Origin: Acinetobacter lwoffii
GTDB lineage: Bacteria; Pseudomonadota; Gammaproteobacteria; Pseudomonadales; Moraxellaceae
Assembly (NCBI RefSeq): GCF_002321025.1
Contig: NZ_DCLL01000060.1
Coordinates: forward strand, 1 to 19,267
Length of the DNA stretch: 19,267 nucleotides
Reading direction: 5' to 3'
Position 1 is the first letter of the stretch; each line of letters opens with the position of its first letter. Positions 7,316 to 15,595 of the stretch are shown here, in pieces. The notes beneath the pieces are model-generated. The model was given only the letters and a program-made list of their open reading frames with translations, searched no databases and had not been told where the DNA came from. The translations under genes were made by a program, and so were the position numbers.

Positions 7316-9271
7316 TTATTGTGTATTACGTAATGGTATCAGTTGCATGCGTTTACCCACTGACTGTGCCCCCTGTCCTAACAAGATACCGTAATGCGTG
7401 GCATTGGTCATGACATGTTTCACATAATCTCGGGTTTCAAGTAAAGGAATACTTTCAGTATATTGATCTGCGGCAATCCCCTGAAATTCTGGCTGCCAGC
7501 GGCGGGCACGGTTTGGGCCAGCATTATAACCTGCCGTTGCCAGCACCGGACTATCGCTGAGCTGACGCTGAATCGTAGATAAATAGAATGTTCCGTAGCG
7601 AATATTGGTATTCATATCGGTAAGTGCCGCCGGGTTATAAGCTTCACCCATTTGACGTGCCACTAGCTTGGCCGTATCCGGCATAATCTGCATCAGACCA
7701 CCCGCACCGACATGTGAACGTGCCACAGTATTGAAACGGCTTTCTTGACGCATCAAACCGTAGGCCCAAGCCGGATCTATGCCCGCATTACGACTATGGC
7801 TGACCACGTAATTCTGATGTGGCATTGGAAAACGATAATTGTAGTTATGTTTGTTCGCGGTACGGTCGGCAGCATAAATGGCGCGATCATGCCAGCCCAT
7901 GTCCATGGCACGCTTTGCCGCAGCCAGCAACAGGTCATCATCTTTCTTTAGATAAGCCTGACGCACTGCCCAGTTCCATTCACGGTTAATGTAGTTCTCC
8001 GGTGCGCTGATATTACGTAGCGTGAAAGCACGGCGGAAATGAATATCCTGTTCCAAACGTTGCAGGGCCTGATTGGATGGCTGCGCTGGATTTGGTGTAC
8101 TCGCAGTCACCTGCCCCAGCTTGTCGCGTGCCAAAAGATTGTGATAGTCATCTCCGGTCGCCAGCTTACGATAAATACTTTCTGCTGCCTGTTTGGAAGC
8201 ACGGTCAGCACGTTGTTCGCTGGCACGTGCCAGCCAGTATTGCCAGCGATCTTCCTGCTTCTGGTTGACGCTCATGTTGTCAATCGCACGGATCAGGCTT
8301 TCCCATGCACTAAAACGAATTGCCTGACGCGCATAAATCTCGGCTTCTTCCGGGCTAAATGGCAGACCATAGCTGGCATCTAGCGCATTTAACACTTCAC
8401 GGTTGAAGTTGTTTTTCATCACTGTGGTACCACCGATATAACCGACAGCACGATATAAGGCGCGTTGTACCTGTACTGGTGTACCTTCCGCGGTCCGCTT
8501 GACGATAGACAAAGCTGAGTCCAAATCGCTATCGGCCAGACGTCCCAGCGCATAAATCAGATAGGCATGCTCTGCCGCAGTACTTTTAGGCGCAGACCAC
8601 AAATAATTAGTGGGATTGGCCTGAATCGAATTCAGTTGTGCCAGAGACAGATTTAGACCAATGCCTTGCGCTGTCGCAATGGCCTGACCTGACTGTCCGG
8701 CACGAAGTTGTCCCCAGAGTCGCTGCTGACGGTCTTCTGAGGTCATGAGTGGACTGGATAGCATCATCCGGCCTAAACCAGTACAAGAATCAGGCTGGCT
8801 ATTGGTAGTTAACCAGACTTCTTTAAACTCGGCATAGACCAGTTCATCGCCAGCTTTGGCGCGCACTTGTGCCACTGCACAGGCTTCGGCAGGATCAGCA
8901 TTGGTTACATAAGGCAATACCGGTTGAGCAGTACTAAAGTCTGCCATTTTTACCTTTTCTTCGACATAGTCTGCTGCCAGCTTTTCAGCCATGGCGGATT
9001 GAGGGTAACGCTGGGCAAAACTGATAATCTGACTAACAGGCTGCATGGCAAGATTCTGGTTTAAAATCCAGTATTCCGGATAATAGCCCAAGGCATCATT
9101 CTGCATAGACAGACGATATTGCTGTAACAGTTCAGTATTACCTGCATTGGCTGCACGCAAGGCATCATTAAATTGTTCTTCTGCTGCCTGTGTACTCGCT
9201 GAACAGATACATGCCACACTTAAAGTAATTAATTTATAGTATTTATACATAGTTTTAGTGTGTTTCAACAT
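7316..9271 (-). CDS. slt: Soluble lytic murein transglycosylase (Slt70-like)
   Basis: This periplasmic enzyme cleaves the MurNAc-GlcNAc bond of peptidoglycan with formation of 1,6-anhydro-MurNAc. From the ATG at 9271 the protein is 651 residues with a signal peptide (about 1-29, ending STQA). A long alpha-helical U-domain region follows (about 35-470), then the C-terminal SLT domain (about 490-620). Catalytic Glu is E510 in LMRQESRF. The other SLT motifs are GAGGLMQIMP (522-531), AGYNAGPNR (580-588) and ETRDYVKHV (612-620). The start is chosen because AAGG precedes it and it gives a proper signal peptide; an upstream in-frame ATG at 9316 would add 15 polar residues. Size and domain order match Slt70. 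Confidence 0.93.
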   Translation of the reverse strand: MLKHTKTMYKYYKLITLSVACICSASTQAAEEQFNDALRAANAGNTELLQQYRLSMQNDALGYYPEYWILNQNLAMQPVSQIISFAQRYPQSAMAEKLAADYVEEKVKMADFSTAQPVLPYVTNADPAEACAVAQVRAKAGDELVYAEFKEVWLTTNSQPDSCTGLGRMMLSSPLMTSEDRQQRLWGQLRAGQSGQAIATAQGIGLNLSLAQLNSIQANPTNYLWSAPKSTAAEHAYLIYALGRLADSDLDSALSIVKRTAEGTPVQVQRALYRAVGYIGGTTVMKNNFNREVLNALDASYGLPFSPEEAEIYARQAIRFSAWESLIRAIDNMSVNQKQEDRWQYWLARASEQRADRASKQAAESIYRKLATGDDYHNLLARDKLGQVTASTPNPAQPSNQALQRLEQDIHFRRAFTLRNISAPENYINREWNWAVRQAYLKKDDDLLLAAAKRAMDMGWHDRAIYAADRTANKHNYNYRFPMPHQNYVVSHSRNAGIDPAWAYGLMRQESRFNTVARSHVGAGGLMQIMPDTAKLVARQMGEAYNPAALTDMNTNIRYGTFYLSTIQRQLSDSPVLATAGYNAGPNRARRWQPEFQGIAADQYTESIPLLETRDYVKHVMTNATHYGILLGQGAQSVGKRMQLIPLRNTQ

Positions 9272-9337
9272 CCCTTTGCCTTCTATCATCGATTTTATGC
9301 TTTGCCCATGTTGCATATCATAAGAGCTAGTTTGAAG

Positions 9338-9343
9338 ATTATA
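9338..9343 (-). promoter_or_regulatory. -10 element, probable slt promoter
   Basis: A perfect TATAAT on the minus strand, about 67 bases upstream of the chosen slt start. No good -35 hexamer is visible at 16-18 bases, so the promoter may be activator-dependent. Confidence 0.45.
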
Positions 9344-9465
9344 ACCAACTCTATTGTTCAGTTATGTAACCTTATGATTAAGCAATATTAATCTACAGAC
9401 AATTTTTGCCCATAAATCAATATTTTTCCACAGTTAATTTGGGCTATAAGTTTAAGCGACTTTCC

Positions 9466-9474
9466 TGCTAAAAT
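9466..9474 (+). promoter_or_regulatory. Extended -10 promoter of the miaB cluster
   Basis: TGCTAAAAT forms an extended -10 (TGn-TAAAAT) followed by the purine/GCGC start region, about 110 bases before the miaB ATG. The -35 is not obvious, as expected for this promoter class. Confidence 0.5.
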
Positions 9475-9584
9475 ATGCGCCTTTCCAAGATTTCAGTCTG
9501 TGAATTGAATTTTTATTCACCTGTTTGATGCATCAATCAGGCTGTTCGTTCACTCTTTCAACGTATTACCTTGTAGGAGCCTAC

Positions 9585-11042
9585 ATGACGGTTCAAACCT
9601 TCATTCCGAATGGTGCCCCAGCTGCCTCAGAAAACACTGTTACCCAGCCAGCGCACACCCCTGTTAGCGATGCTTCAGTCAAGAAACTGTACATCGAAAC
9701 ACAAGGGTGTCAGATGAATGAGTACGACAGTCACCGTATGGCAGACCTGTTAGGCGATTCTCATGGCTATGTGCTGACCACCGATCCTAAAGATGCCGAT
9801 ATTCTACTGATGAATACCTGCTCGATCCGTGAAAAAGCCCAAGAGAAAGTATTCTCCGAGCTAGGCCGCTGGCGTAAGCTTAAAGATAAAAATCCTGATC
9901 TGATTATTGGTGTCGGTGGCTGTGTGGCATCTCAGGAAGGCGACAACATCCAGAAACGTGCCAATTATGTCGATATGATTTTTGGTCCACAAACCCTGCA
10001 CCGTTTGCCGCAAATGCTGGATCAGCATTTTGAGCAGATCGAAAAGCCGAAAAAAGAAAAAATCAAACTGGTGGATATTTCCTTCCCGGACATCGAGAAA
10101 TTCGACTTTTTACCTGAACCGCGTGTTGAAGGTTATAAAGCTTTTGTCTCGATCATGGAAGGCTGTTCTAAATACTGTTCTTTTTGTGTGGTGCCGTATA
10201 CGCGTGGTGAAGAAGTATCTCGTCCACTGGATGATGTGCTCGCTGAAATTGCGGGTCTGGCAGAAAAAGGCGTGCGTGAAATTTCACTTTTGGGTCAGAA
10301 CGTAAACGGTTATCGTGGTGAAACTTTTGAAGGCAATATCTGTACCTTTGCCGATCTGTTACGTTTGGTTGCAGATATTCCGGGCATTGGCCGTATTCGT
10401 TATACCACCTCGCATCCACTGGAATTTAATGACGACCTGATACAATGCTATCGTGACCTGCCACAAATGGTTTCACATCTGCATCTGCCGGTACAAAGCG
10501 GTTCCAATGATGTGTTGCAAGCGATGAAGCGTAACCACACCATCGATGTCTATATCGAAAAGATTAAAAAGTTACGTGCAGTTCGCCCTGACATGCACCT
10601 ATCTTCAGACTTTATCATTGGTTTCCCGGGTGAAACAGATGAAAACTTTGAAGAGACTTATCAGTTTATTCAGGATCTGGATTTTGACCATTCTTATAGT
10701 TTTATCTATTCAAAACGCCCGGGTACGCCTGCGGCAGAACTGGAAGATACGATTTCTGAAGATGTCAAAAAAGAACGTCTGGCCAAAGTTCAGCAATGGA
10801 TTAAGCGTTCAAGCATTGACAAGACGGATGCCATGCTCGGGACCATCCAGCGTGTACTGATCGAAAAAGTTTCTGATAAAGATCCGAATATTCTGGTCGG
10901 TACGGCGGACAATACCCGTTATGTCAACTTTATTGGTGACCCTGCCTGGGTAGGCCGCTTTGCCGAGATTGAAATTACCGAAATTAAAACTTTGAATTTA
11001 GTTTACGGTGAGCTCTTGAATCTTGAGCCTGACGTGGCGTAA
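9585..11042 (+). CDS. miaB: tRNA-2-methylthio-N6-dimethylallyladenosine synthase MiaB
   Basis: MiaB is a radical-SAM methylthiotransferase that adds the 2-methylthio group to i6A37 of tRNAs reading UNN codons. The N-terminal MTTase domain shows the three auxiliary-cluster cysteines C42 (QGCQMNEYDS), C79 (NTCSIRE) and C113 (GGCVASQ). The radical-SAM cluster motif CSKYCSFC supplies C194, C198 and C201. A TRAM RNA-binding domain fills the C-terminus (about 410-480). The start is the ATG with TAGGAG five bases upstream, giving 485 residues; a further in-frame ATG at 9525 lacks a ribosome site. A poorly conserved N-terminal extension of about 30 residues precedes the MTTase domain. It heads the miaB-phoH-ybeY cluster. 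Confidence 0.96.
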   Translation: MTVQTFIPNGAPAASENTVTQPAHTPVSDASVKKLYIETQGCQMNEYDSHRMADLLGDSHGYVLTTDPKDADILLMNTCSIREKAQEKVFSELGRWRKLKDKNPDLIIGVGGCVASQEGDNIQKRANYVDMIFGPQTLHRLPQMLDQHFEQIEKPKKEKIKLVDISFPDIEKFDFLPEPRVEGYKAFVSIMEGCSKYCSFCVVPYTRGEEVSRPLDDVLAEIAGLAEKGVREISLLGQNVNGYRGETFEGNICTFADLLRLVADIPGIGRIRYTTSHPLEFNDDLIQCYRDLPQMVSHLHLPVQSGSNDVLQAMKRNHTIDVYIEKIKKLRAVRPDMHLSSDFIIGFPGETDENFEETYQFIQDLDFDHSYSFIYSKRPGTPAAELEDTISEDVKKERLAKVQQWIKRSSIDKTDAMLGTIQRVLIEKVSDKDPNILVGTADNTRYVNFIGDPAWVGRFAEIEITEIKTLNLVYGELLNLEPDVA

Positions 11043-11079
11043 TGTAGAGCATATAACGCACACTTCATAAGGAACACTC

Positions 11080-12156
11080 TTGACTGCAGCGATTCGACGT
11101 ACAGTAGCTTTTCCTGGAATTTCGATGGACCGTATACAAGCCATGTTAGGTGCCTATAACGGCCATTTGAAGCAAATTGAACAACGTTTAGACGTCAAAA
11201 TCTCCCATCGTGGAGAAAGTTTTATTATTGATGGTGGAATCGATGCCGTTGAGAGAGCCGAAATGCTCTTGCAACGTCTTCATGAAGAATCTGAACATAG
11301 TCAGCAGATTAGTGCAGATACTTTACATCTGATGATTCAGGGCAGCCAGACTGACCGTGAACTTCAGCAAGATCTGGACGATCAGGAACATACGGGGCTG
11401 GACAATGTCTGGCTGCAAACTCGTAAGGGCCGGATCAATCCGCGTGGTGCCAACCAGAAACGTTATGTACAGCGCATTCTGCAAAGTGATATTTCTTTTG
11501 GTATTGGCCCTGCGGGTACAGGTAAAACCTACCTCGCCGTTGCGGCTGCCGTGGACATGCTGGAGCGTAATGAAATTCAGCGGATCTTGCTGGTTCGTCC
11601 TGCGGTTGAAGCCGGTGAAAAACTTGGTTTCTTGCCGGGGGATTTAACCCAGAAAATCGATCCGTACTTACGTCCCTTGTATGACGCGCTGTATGAAATG
11701 CTCGGCTTTGAAAAAGTGGCCAAACTGATCGAACGCCAGGTGATTGAAGTCGCTCCGCTTGCTTATATGCGTGGCCGTACCCTGAATCATTCTTTCGTGA
11801 TTCTAGATGAAGCGCAGAACACCACCCCAGAACAGATGAAGATGTTCCTGACCCGTTTAGGTTTTGGCTCACGTGCCGTGATTACGGGCGACGTAACTCA
11901 GGTGGATTTACCGCGTGGTCAGCAATCCGGCCTGTCACATGCCTTGCGTGTGATTGATAAAATTCCTGAAATTCATATCACTCGTTTCCATTCGCGTGAT
12001 GTAGTACGTCATCAACTTGTACAGAAAATTGTTGAAGCCTACGAAGGCTGGGACAGTGAACAGCAGCGTTTAAGTGCTGAAGCACGTGCCGAACGTAAAG
12101 CACGTCAGGATGCCTTGATCGCTGAAAATGATGCTGCGGCAGACGCACAGCATTAA
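11080..12156 (+). CDS. ybeZ: PhoH-like ATPase (YbeZ type)
   Basis: A 358-residue cytosolic P-loop NTPase of the PhoH family; the YbeZ branch works with YbeY in RNA and ribosome quality control. An N-terminal KH-like region (about 8-70) precedes the ATPase domain, with Walker A GPAGTGKT at 143-150 and Walker B FVILDEAQN at 239-247. The start is TTG, supported by AAGGA at proper spacing and by the absence of a nearby ATG before the conserved region. It follows miaB by 37 bases and precedes ybeY by about 20, the same order as in many gammaproteobacteria. The last ~40 residues are a charged Ala/Glu/Arg-rich tail. Confidence 0.93.
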   Translation: MTAAIRRTVAFPGISMDRIQAMLGAYNGHLKQIEQRLDVKISHRGESFIIDGGIDAVERAEMLLQRLHEESEHSQQISADTLHLMIQGSQTDRELQQDLDDQEHTGLDNVWLQTRKGRINPRGANQKRYVQRILQSDISFGIGPAGTGKTYLAVAAAVDMLERNEIQRILLVRPAVEAGEKLGFLPGDLTQKIDPYLRPLYDALYEMLGFEKVAKLIERQVIEVAPLAYMRGRTLNHSFVILDEAQNTTPEQMKMFLTRLGFGSRAVITGDVTQVDLPRGQQSGLSHALRVIDKIPEIHITRFHSRDVVRHQLVQKIVEAYEGWDSEQQRLSAEARAERKARQDALIAENDAAADAQH

Positions 12157-12175
12157 GCTTTAAACTTAAGGATTT

Positions 12176-12661
12176 GTGTTGAAACTTAGTCTTTCCTTAC
12201 AACAGGACTTTCAGTCACCTGAACTGGTACTGAAACGAGCCTATATTAAAAAAGTTGTAGAAACCACTTTACGTCATATCGGCACTCAAAGTGATTGCGA
12301 AATTGGAATTGCCTGTGTTGATAATGACGAAAGTCATAAACTGAATTTGGAATATCGAGGCAAAGACAAACCGACCAATGTCCTGTCTTTCCCAAGTGAA
12401 CTTCCAGATGAAATGGCGCAGTTTCTGGATGCATTTCCCATTGGTGATCTGGTGATCTGTATTCCTGTAGTACTGGCGGAAGCGCTGGAACAGCAAAAAG
12501 TACCATTAACGCATTTCACCCATATGCTGGTACATGGCACTTTACACCTAATGGGCTATGACCATGAAACCTCGGATGAAGATGCTGAAGAAATGGAAGG
12601 CATTGAAATCGAGATTCTGGCCAAGCTGGGTTTTGAAAATCCTTATCTAGAACAGAACTAA
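12176..12661 (+). CDS. ybeY: Endoribonuclease / rRNA maturation factor YbeY
   Basis: YbeY is a zinc-dependent endoribonuclease needed for 16S rRNA 3'-end maturation and 70S ribosome quality control. The 161-residue protein has the signature zinc site H120-GTL-H124-x5-H130 (HGTLHLMGYDH) and the conserved NVLSFP strand (68-73). The start is either GTG at 12176 or TTG at 12179: AAGGA lies four bases before the former and seven before the latter, so the TTG may be the real one. Non-ATG starts in both phoH and ybeY suggest tuned-down translation relative to miaB. The usual next genes (ybeX/corC, lnt) are absent here; a terminator follows directly. Confidence 0.95.
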   Translation: MLKLSLSLQQDFQSPELVLKRAYIKKVVETTLRHIGTQSDCEIGIACVDNDESHKLNLEYRGKDKPTNVLSFPSELPDEMAQFLDAFPIGDLVICIPVVLAEALEQQKVPLTHFTHMLVHGTLHLMGYDHETSDEDAEEMEGIEIEILAKLGFENPYLEQN

Positions 12662-12672
12662 AATTTCTTCAT

Positions 12673-12702
12673 AAAAAAGCGGGCTAAGGCCTGCTTTTTT
12701 TA
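12673..12702 (+). terminator. Rho-independent terminator of the miaB-phoH-ybeY cluster
   Basis: AAAAAAGCGGGC and GGCCTGCTTTTTT form a GC-rich stem with a three-base loop and a long T-run, 12 bases after the ybeY stop. Confidence 0.88.
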
Positions 12703-12705
12703 TTG

Positions 12706-12810
12706 TTTACCCTCACCCCAACCCTCTCCCATAAGGAGAGGGAGTTTTAATACCTATAGCTCAATGATAGTTCTCTCTCCCGTTGGGAGGGAGTTAAAGG
12801 GAGGGTTTAC
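12706..12810. repeat. Palindromic GAGAGGG-type intergenic repeat
   Basis: About 105 bases with nested symmetry. The left half contains CCCTCTCC-N5-GGAGAGGG (about 12722-12742). The right half has a second, imperfect CTCTCTCCC/GGGAGGGAG hairpin (about 12773-12793). The outer ends TTTACCCTCACCC and GGGAGGGTTTAC are roughly inverted copies. Similar REP/MITE-like sequences with a CCCTCACCCCAACCCTCTCCC start recur between genes in many proteobacterial genomes. It sits between the ybeY terminator and the 3' end of the convergent TonB-family gene, where no separate terminator is visible, so it may serve as that gene's terminator. Confidence 0.75.
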
Positions 12811-12826
12811 AAATGAATAAAATGGT

Positions 12827-13693
12827 CTAACGCACCTCAAATTCTGCTTCTGCCGGATCAAATCGCCAGGTACGAATCACCCGCAGTTCGGAAATTTCTT
12901 TCATTTTACTGTCGAAAGCACCAAATGGTGCTGCCTTACGCACGGAAGCTTTGGCTGCTTCGTCCAGCATGGCATGTCCTGAACTGTCAATCAGTCGAAT
13001 GGCACGAATTCCGCCATTCTGGTTCAGGATCACCATCAGCCGCACTTCCCCTGCTAGATTCTGTTGTTTTGCTGCTTCCGGATAATAACGGTTACCATAA
13101 AATTCCACTTTTTCACGGAACTTTTCCAGATATGCGGCCGAAACATCCTGCTTGGACTGAATACCATCCACAGTCTTAATTTTTTGCTGACGACTGAAAT
13201 TTTGCTGACGCTGTAAATATTGCGCTTCCAGACTGGCGACCATGGCCGCTTTGGCCTGAAACTGGCTCTGTAATTGCTCCTGCATTTTTTTACGCTGATT
13301 TTCTTCCGCCTGCTTTTGCCAACTCAAGGTGGTCATCAGGACTTTTTCTTCAAAACTGAGTTCCTGTTGCTGTTGCAGCATATCTAGACTTTCTTGCAGT
13401 TCTTCACCTGCATGTTGCTCCATTAACGGCGATGGCATATCACTCGACATGCGATGAGCTTCTCTAAACTGGCCGGAACCCTGCTGGTCCGTTTGGGCCA
13501 GAAAATCAGCATGCTCAATTTTTTCATCAGTCTGGCGCAAGCTGACCGCGATTTCTTTGGTACTGGTATCCCGATCTTGCGGCATACCAAATTCCAGTGT
13601 CAGCACGATCAAATGCAGAATGCCTGCGGCAAGCAACGCACTGCTAAACACTGGATCTTTCCACCAAGTTCTGACCAGAGGCATGAGTATCAT
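12827..13693 (-). CDS. TonB-family protein with long coiled-coil linker
   Basis: This protein has the TonB architecture: one N-terminal membrane anchor (about residues 16-35, with a conserved-type His at 27), a long periplasmic region and a C-terminal TonB domain (about 190-288; motifs YYPEAAKQQ, GEVRLMVILN, IRTWRFDP). Instead of the usual Pro-rich spacer, residues about 90-175 are Gln/Glu/Lys/Arg-rich and probably coiled coil. Neither exbB nor exbD is adjacent, so it may borrow the energising complex of another locus or act in a non-transport role. Start is uncertain: I use the ATG at 13693, but no good ribosome site is seen, and TTG at 13720 or ATG at 13684 remain possible. Confidence 0.85.
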   Translation of the reverse strand: MILMPLVRTWWKDPVFSSALLAAGILHLIVLTLEFGMPQDRDTSTKEIAVSLRQTDEKIEHADFLAQTDQQGSGQFREAHRMSSDMPSPLMEQHAGEELQESLDMLQQQQELSFEEKVLMTTLSWQKQAEENQRKKMQEQLQSQFQAKAAMVASLEAQYLQRQQNFSRQQKIKTVDGIQSKQDVSAAYLEKFREKVEFYGNRYYPEAAKQQNLAGEVRLMVILNQNGGIRAIRLIDSSGHAMLDEAAKASVRKAAPFGAFDSKMKEISELRVIRTWRFDPAEAEFEVR

Positions 13694-13947
13694 CGTTTTT
13701 TCACATTCGCCTAAACTCAATAATGAGTTCAGCTCCCCAAAAAAGTATTTGAAAGATTAAAAATAAACGGATTCGTCATTTATCTTTTTAAAATGCCAAA
13801 TCCATCAAATCTTCAACGTTACATAACTAAAACTATAAAAATGGTGCTATTTATTTTGCTAAACTTCAAGCATGAACGCTTGTATTTTTCATACAATTCG
13901 ACAAGATACATCCCGAGTCAAAAATAAAGTTGCCAGGACGCTTCAGT

Positions 13948-14634
13948 ATGCAAACGCTAATTTCCAATATTTCCAACCGAATCCGCCAAGTGTATCAGAG
14001 GGCGGAAGGATTTATTGAAGATGAGCGTGAATTTCCCCTATCGCAAGTATTCCTGAATGCAACTTTTCAGCGCTTTGTCACAGACAATGTCGATGCCTTG
14101 AAAGACTTACACGCAGATTTACATGAAGACTGGCTGCGTCTCTACGCAACCCTGGATTATAAAGGCCTGATTGTCACTTTATCGGTTGATTTGAAACTGG
14201 TACAGATGGAATTGAATAAAACCACCCAGTTGATCGTTTTCGAGCAAATTAGTGATACCCAGCTGATTGAAGCCAAATATCCAAATATGCTGTATAAACT
14301 TGGCGTGCGTTTCGGCTTGTTCTTCTATCAACGTGTCTTCAATAAAGATCCGTTGGGAATGATTCTGGAAAAACTGGGGGTAATTAAAGTCATCGATGAC
14401 TTGCTCTATCTGGATTTAAATCGCTGGTTAGGCAAAAGCCGATCGGTCATTGATACCTTGGGCAAAGTTCACGTGAATCATGCAGTGCTACGGGAAGCCG
14501 AACTGGTGGTGATTGGCAATGTCAATCTGGCCGCCCTGTTTAGAAAACTTTCCCAAGATCAGGAAGAGAACTGGGATGAAGACAAGATGGATGACAACCG
14601 GGTCACCCCTATCAAACAGAAAGATCCTTCTTAA
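13948..14634 (+). CDS. Soluble protein of unknown function
   Basis: I do not recognise a family. The 228-residue protein has no signal peptide. An N-terminal helical part (about 1-65) is followed by a likely beta-strand region (about 70-110), a hydrophobic-aromatic stretch (RFGLFFYQRVF, 121-131), and a very acidic Asp/Glu-rich C-terminus (about 203-217). The alternation of short helices and beta strands might suggest a small-ligand or lipid-binding fold, but this is speculation. The ATG at 13948 has AGGA nine bases upstream; a TTG 18 bases earlier is in frame but lies over that site. It is transcribed divergently from the TonB-family gene. Confidence 0.75.
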   Translation: MQTLISNISNRIRQVYQRAEGFIEDEREFPLSQVFLNATFQRFVTDNVDALKDLHADLHEDWLRLYATLDYKGLIVTLSVDLKLVQMELNKTTQLIVFEQISDTQLIEAKYPNMLYKLGVRFGLFFYQRVFNKDPLGMILEKLGVIKVIDDLLYLDLNRWLGKSRSVIDTLGKVHVNHAVLREAELVVIGNVNLAALFRKLSQDQEENWDEDKMDDNRVTPIKQKDPS

Positions 14635-14646
14635 ATCATGTCAAAC

Positions 14647-14678
14647 GTAGTTTTTGAACAAAAGTTCCATAAAACTAC
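14647..14678. other. Imperfect inverted repeat downstream of the 228-residue gene
   Basis: GTAGTTTT (14647-14654) and AAAACTAC (14671-14678) enclose a second stem GAAC/GTTC around an AAAA loop. It lies 13 bases after a stop codon and may end or stabilise the transcript, although there is no clean T-run after it. Confidence 0.5.
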
Positions 14679-14793
14679 ATGAAATATACATTTTTGGCAG
14701 AAATATCCCTTCAACTTCCATATTTTGCCCAAATAATAAAGGGTGCAATAAATGATATTTTTTGCCCGTTTAACCAATATAGGAAAATAACTG

Positions 14794-15507
14794 ATGGCGA
14801 AGACTGTATTCAAAACTTTAGTGATGACCACGGGTCTGAGCAGCGCGATACTGTTCACTGGTATTTCTAGCCAGGCTTTTGCCATGACTCCTTTTCAGGC
14901 CAGTTATCAATTTAGCTATAATGGCAAGAACATGGGTTCTGCAACACGGACTCTAAGTAAATCTGGCAATAACTGGACTTATGTCTTTGCTGCAAAAGCT
15001 GGAGGGATTGCCTCTGCAACCGAAACCAGCCGCTTTACTTTTAATAATGGCAAGATCGGCTCAAGCAGTTTCAGTCGCAGTAGTAAAGTATTGGTGCATA
15101 ACAACACTATGAGTATTAATTTCAATCCTTCCAGCAAAACTATCAGTACCAAGAAAGATGATGAAAAACGTTCTTTTGCCTGGAGAGCAGATGTTCTGGA
15201 TGAGTTGAATGCGGAATTGCAGATCCGTGAAGATTTAAAAAATTCAGGCCTGAAAGCAAATTACTACATCGCTGATGCTAAAGAAGTTGAAGGCCGCAAG
15301 TTTGTCAAACAGGGTTCAGAGACTATAAGTACCAAATACGGATCTTTTAATACCATTAAAGTGGTGATGAAACATAGCAAACCAGGTCGTGAAACCATTT
15401 TCTGGCTGGCACCAAAACTTGACTATCTTCCAGTCAAAGTTTCGCATGTCGACAAGAAAACCTCCTATGGTTTACTGTTAACTGACTATAAAGGTGCAAG
15501 CAACTAA
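14794..15507 (+). CDS. DUF3108 domain periplasmic protein
   Basis: A 237-residue exported protein. Residues 1-30 form a signal peptide ending SQAFA. The mature part matches the DUF3108 pattern: an N-terminal FQASYQFSYNGKNMGSATRTL strand pair, a central region of beta strands, and a C-terminal ETIFWLAPKLDYLPVKVSH segment. The family is predicted to be a periplasmic beta-rich, possibly lipid- or envelope-related protein; its biochemical role is not known to me. AGGAAA precedes the ATG at nine-base spacing. It is monocistronic in appearance, with xpt following under its own promoter. Confidence 0.87.
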   Translation: MAKTVFKTLVMTTGLSSAILFTGISSQAFAMTPFQASYQFSYNGKNMGSATRTLSKSGNNWTYVFAAKAGGIASATETSRFTFNNGKIGSSSFSRSSKVLVHNNTMSINFNPSSKTISTKKDDEKRSFAWRADVLDELNAELQIREDLKNSGLKANYYIADAKEVEGRKFVKQGSETISTKYGSFNTIKVVMKHSKPGRETIFWLAPKLDYLPVKVSHVDKKTSYGLLLTDYKGASN

Positions 15508-15525
15508 GTTTTTGGCGAATTTCAC

Positions 15526-15553
15526 TTGATTTTTTCCGGGTGCTTTTTACAAT
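15526..15553 (+). promoter_or_regulatory. Sigma70-type promoter of xpt
   Basis: TTGATT (15526-15531) and TACAAT (15548-15553) are separated by 16 bases. The start codon of xpt is 43 bases downstream, leaving a short leader with no room for a purine riboswitch. Confidence 0.55.
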
Positions 15554-15595
15554 ACGCTTTTGCTTGAAAAAGCACCTGCTCTTGAGGATTCTCCC

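Larger units (their letters stand above)
9272..9584. other. Divergent intergenic region between slt and miaB
   Basis: This 313-base AT-rich gap holds the divergent promoters of slt (TATAAT at 9338-9343, minus) and miaB (extended -10 at 9466-9474, plus). A TTTTTCCACA near 9424 is close to a DnaA-box but isolated. I see no RNA gene or repeat here. Confidence 0.5.

Noticed and set aside
8039..8383. Plus-strand open frame of 114 codons inside slt
   Set aside because: It is antisense to the helical domain of a clear transglycosylase, with unlikely amino-acid composition.
9420..9432. DnaA box near the miaB promoter
   Set aside because: A single imperfect match without clustering or other origin features.
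10168..10419. Minus-strand open frames inside miaB, phoH and ybeY
   Set aside because: They are antisense shadows of strongly conserved genes, without ribosome sites or recognisable products.
15508..15595. Purine riboswitch upstream of xpt
   Set aside because: The leader after the promoter is only about 35 bases and lacks the three-way junction elements of the purine aptamer.
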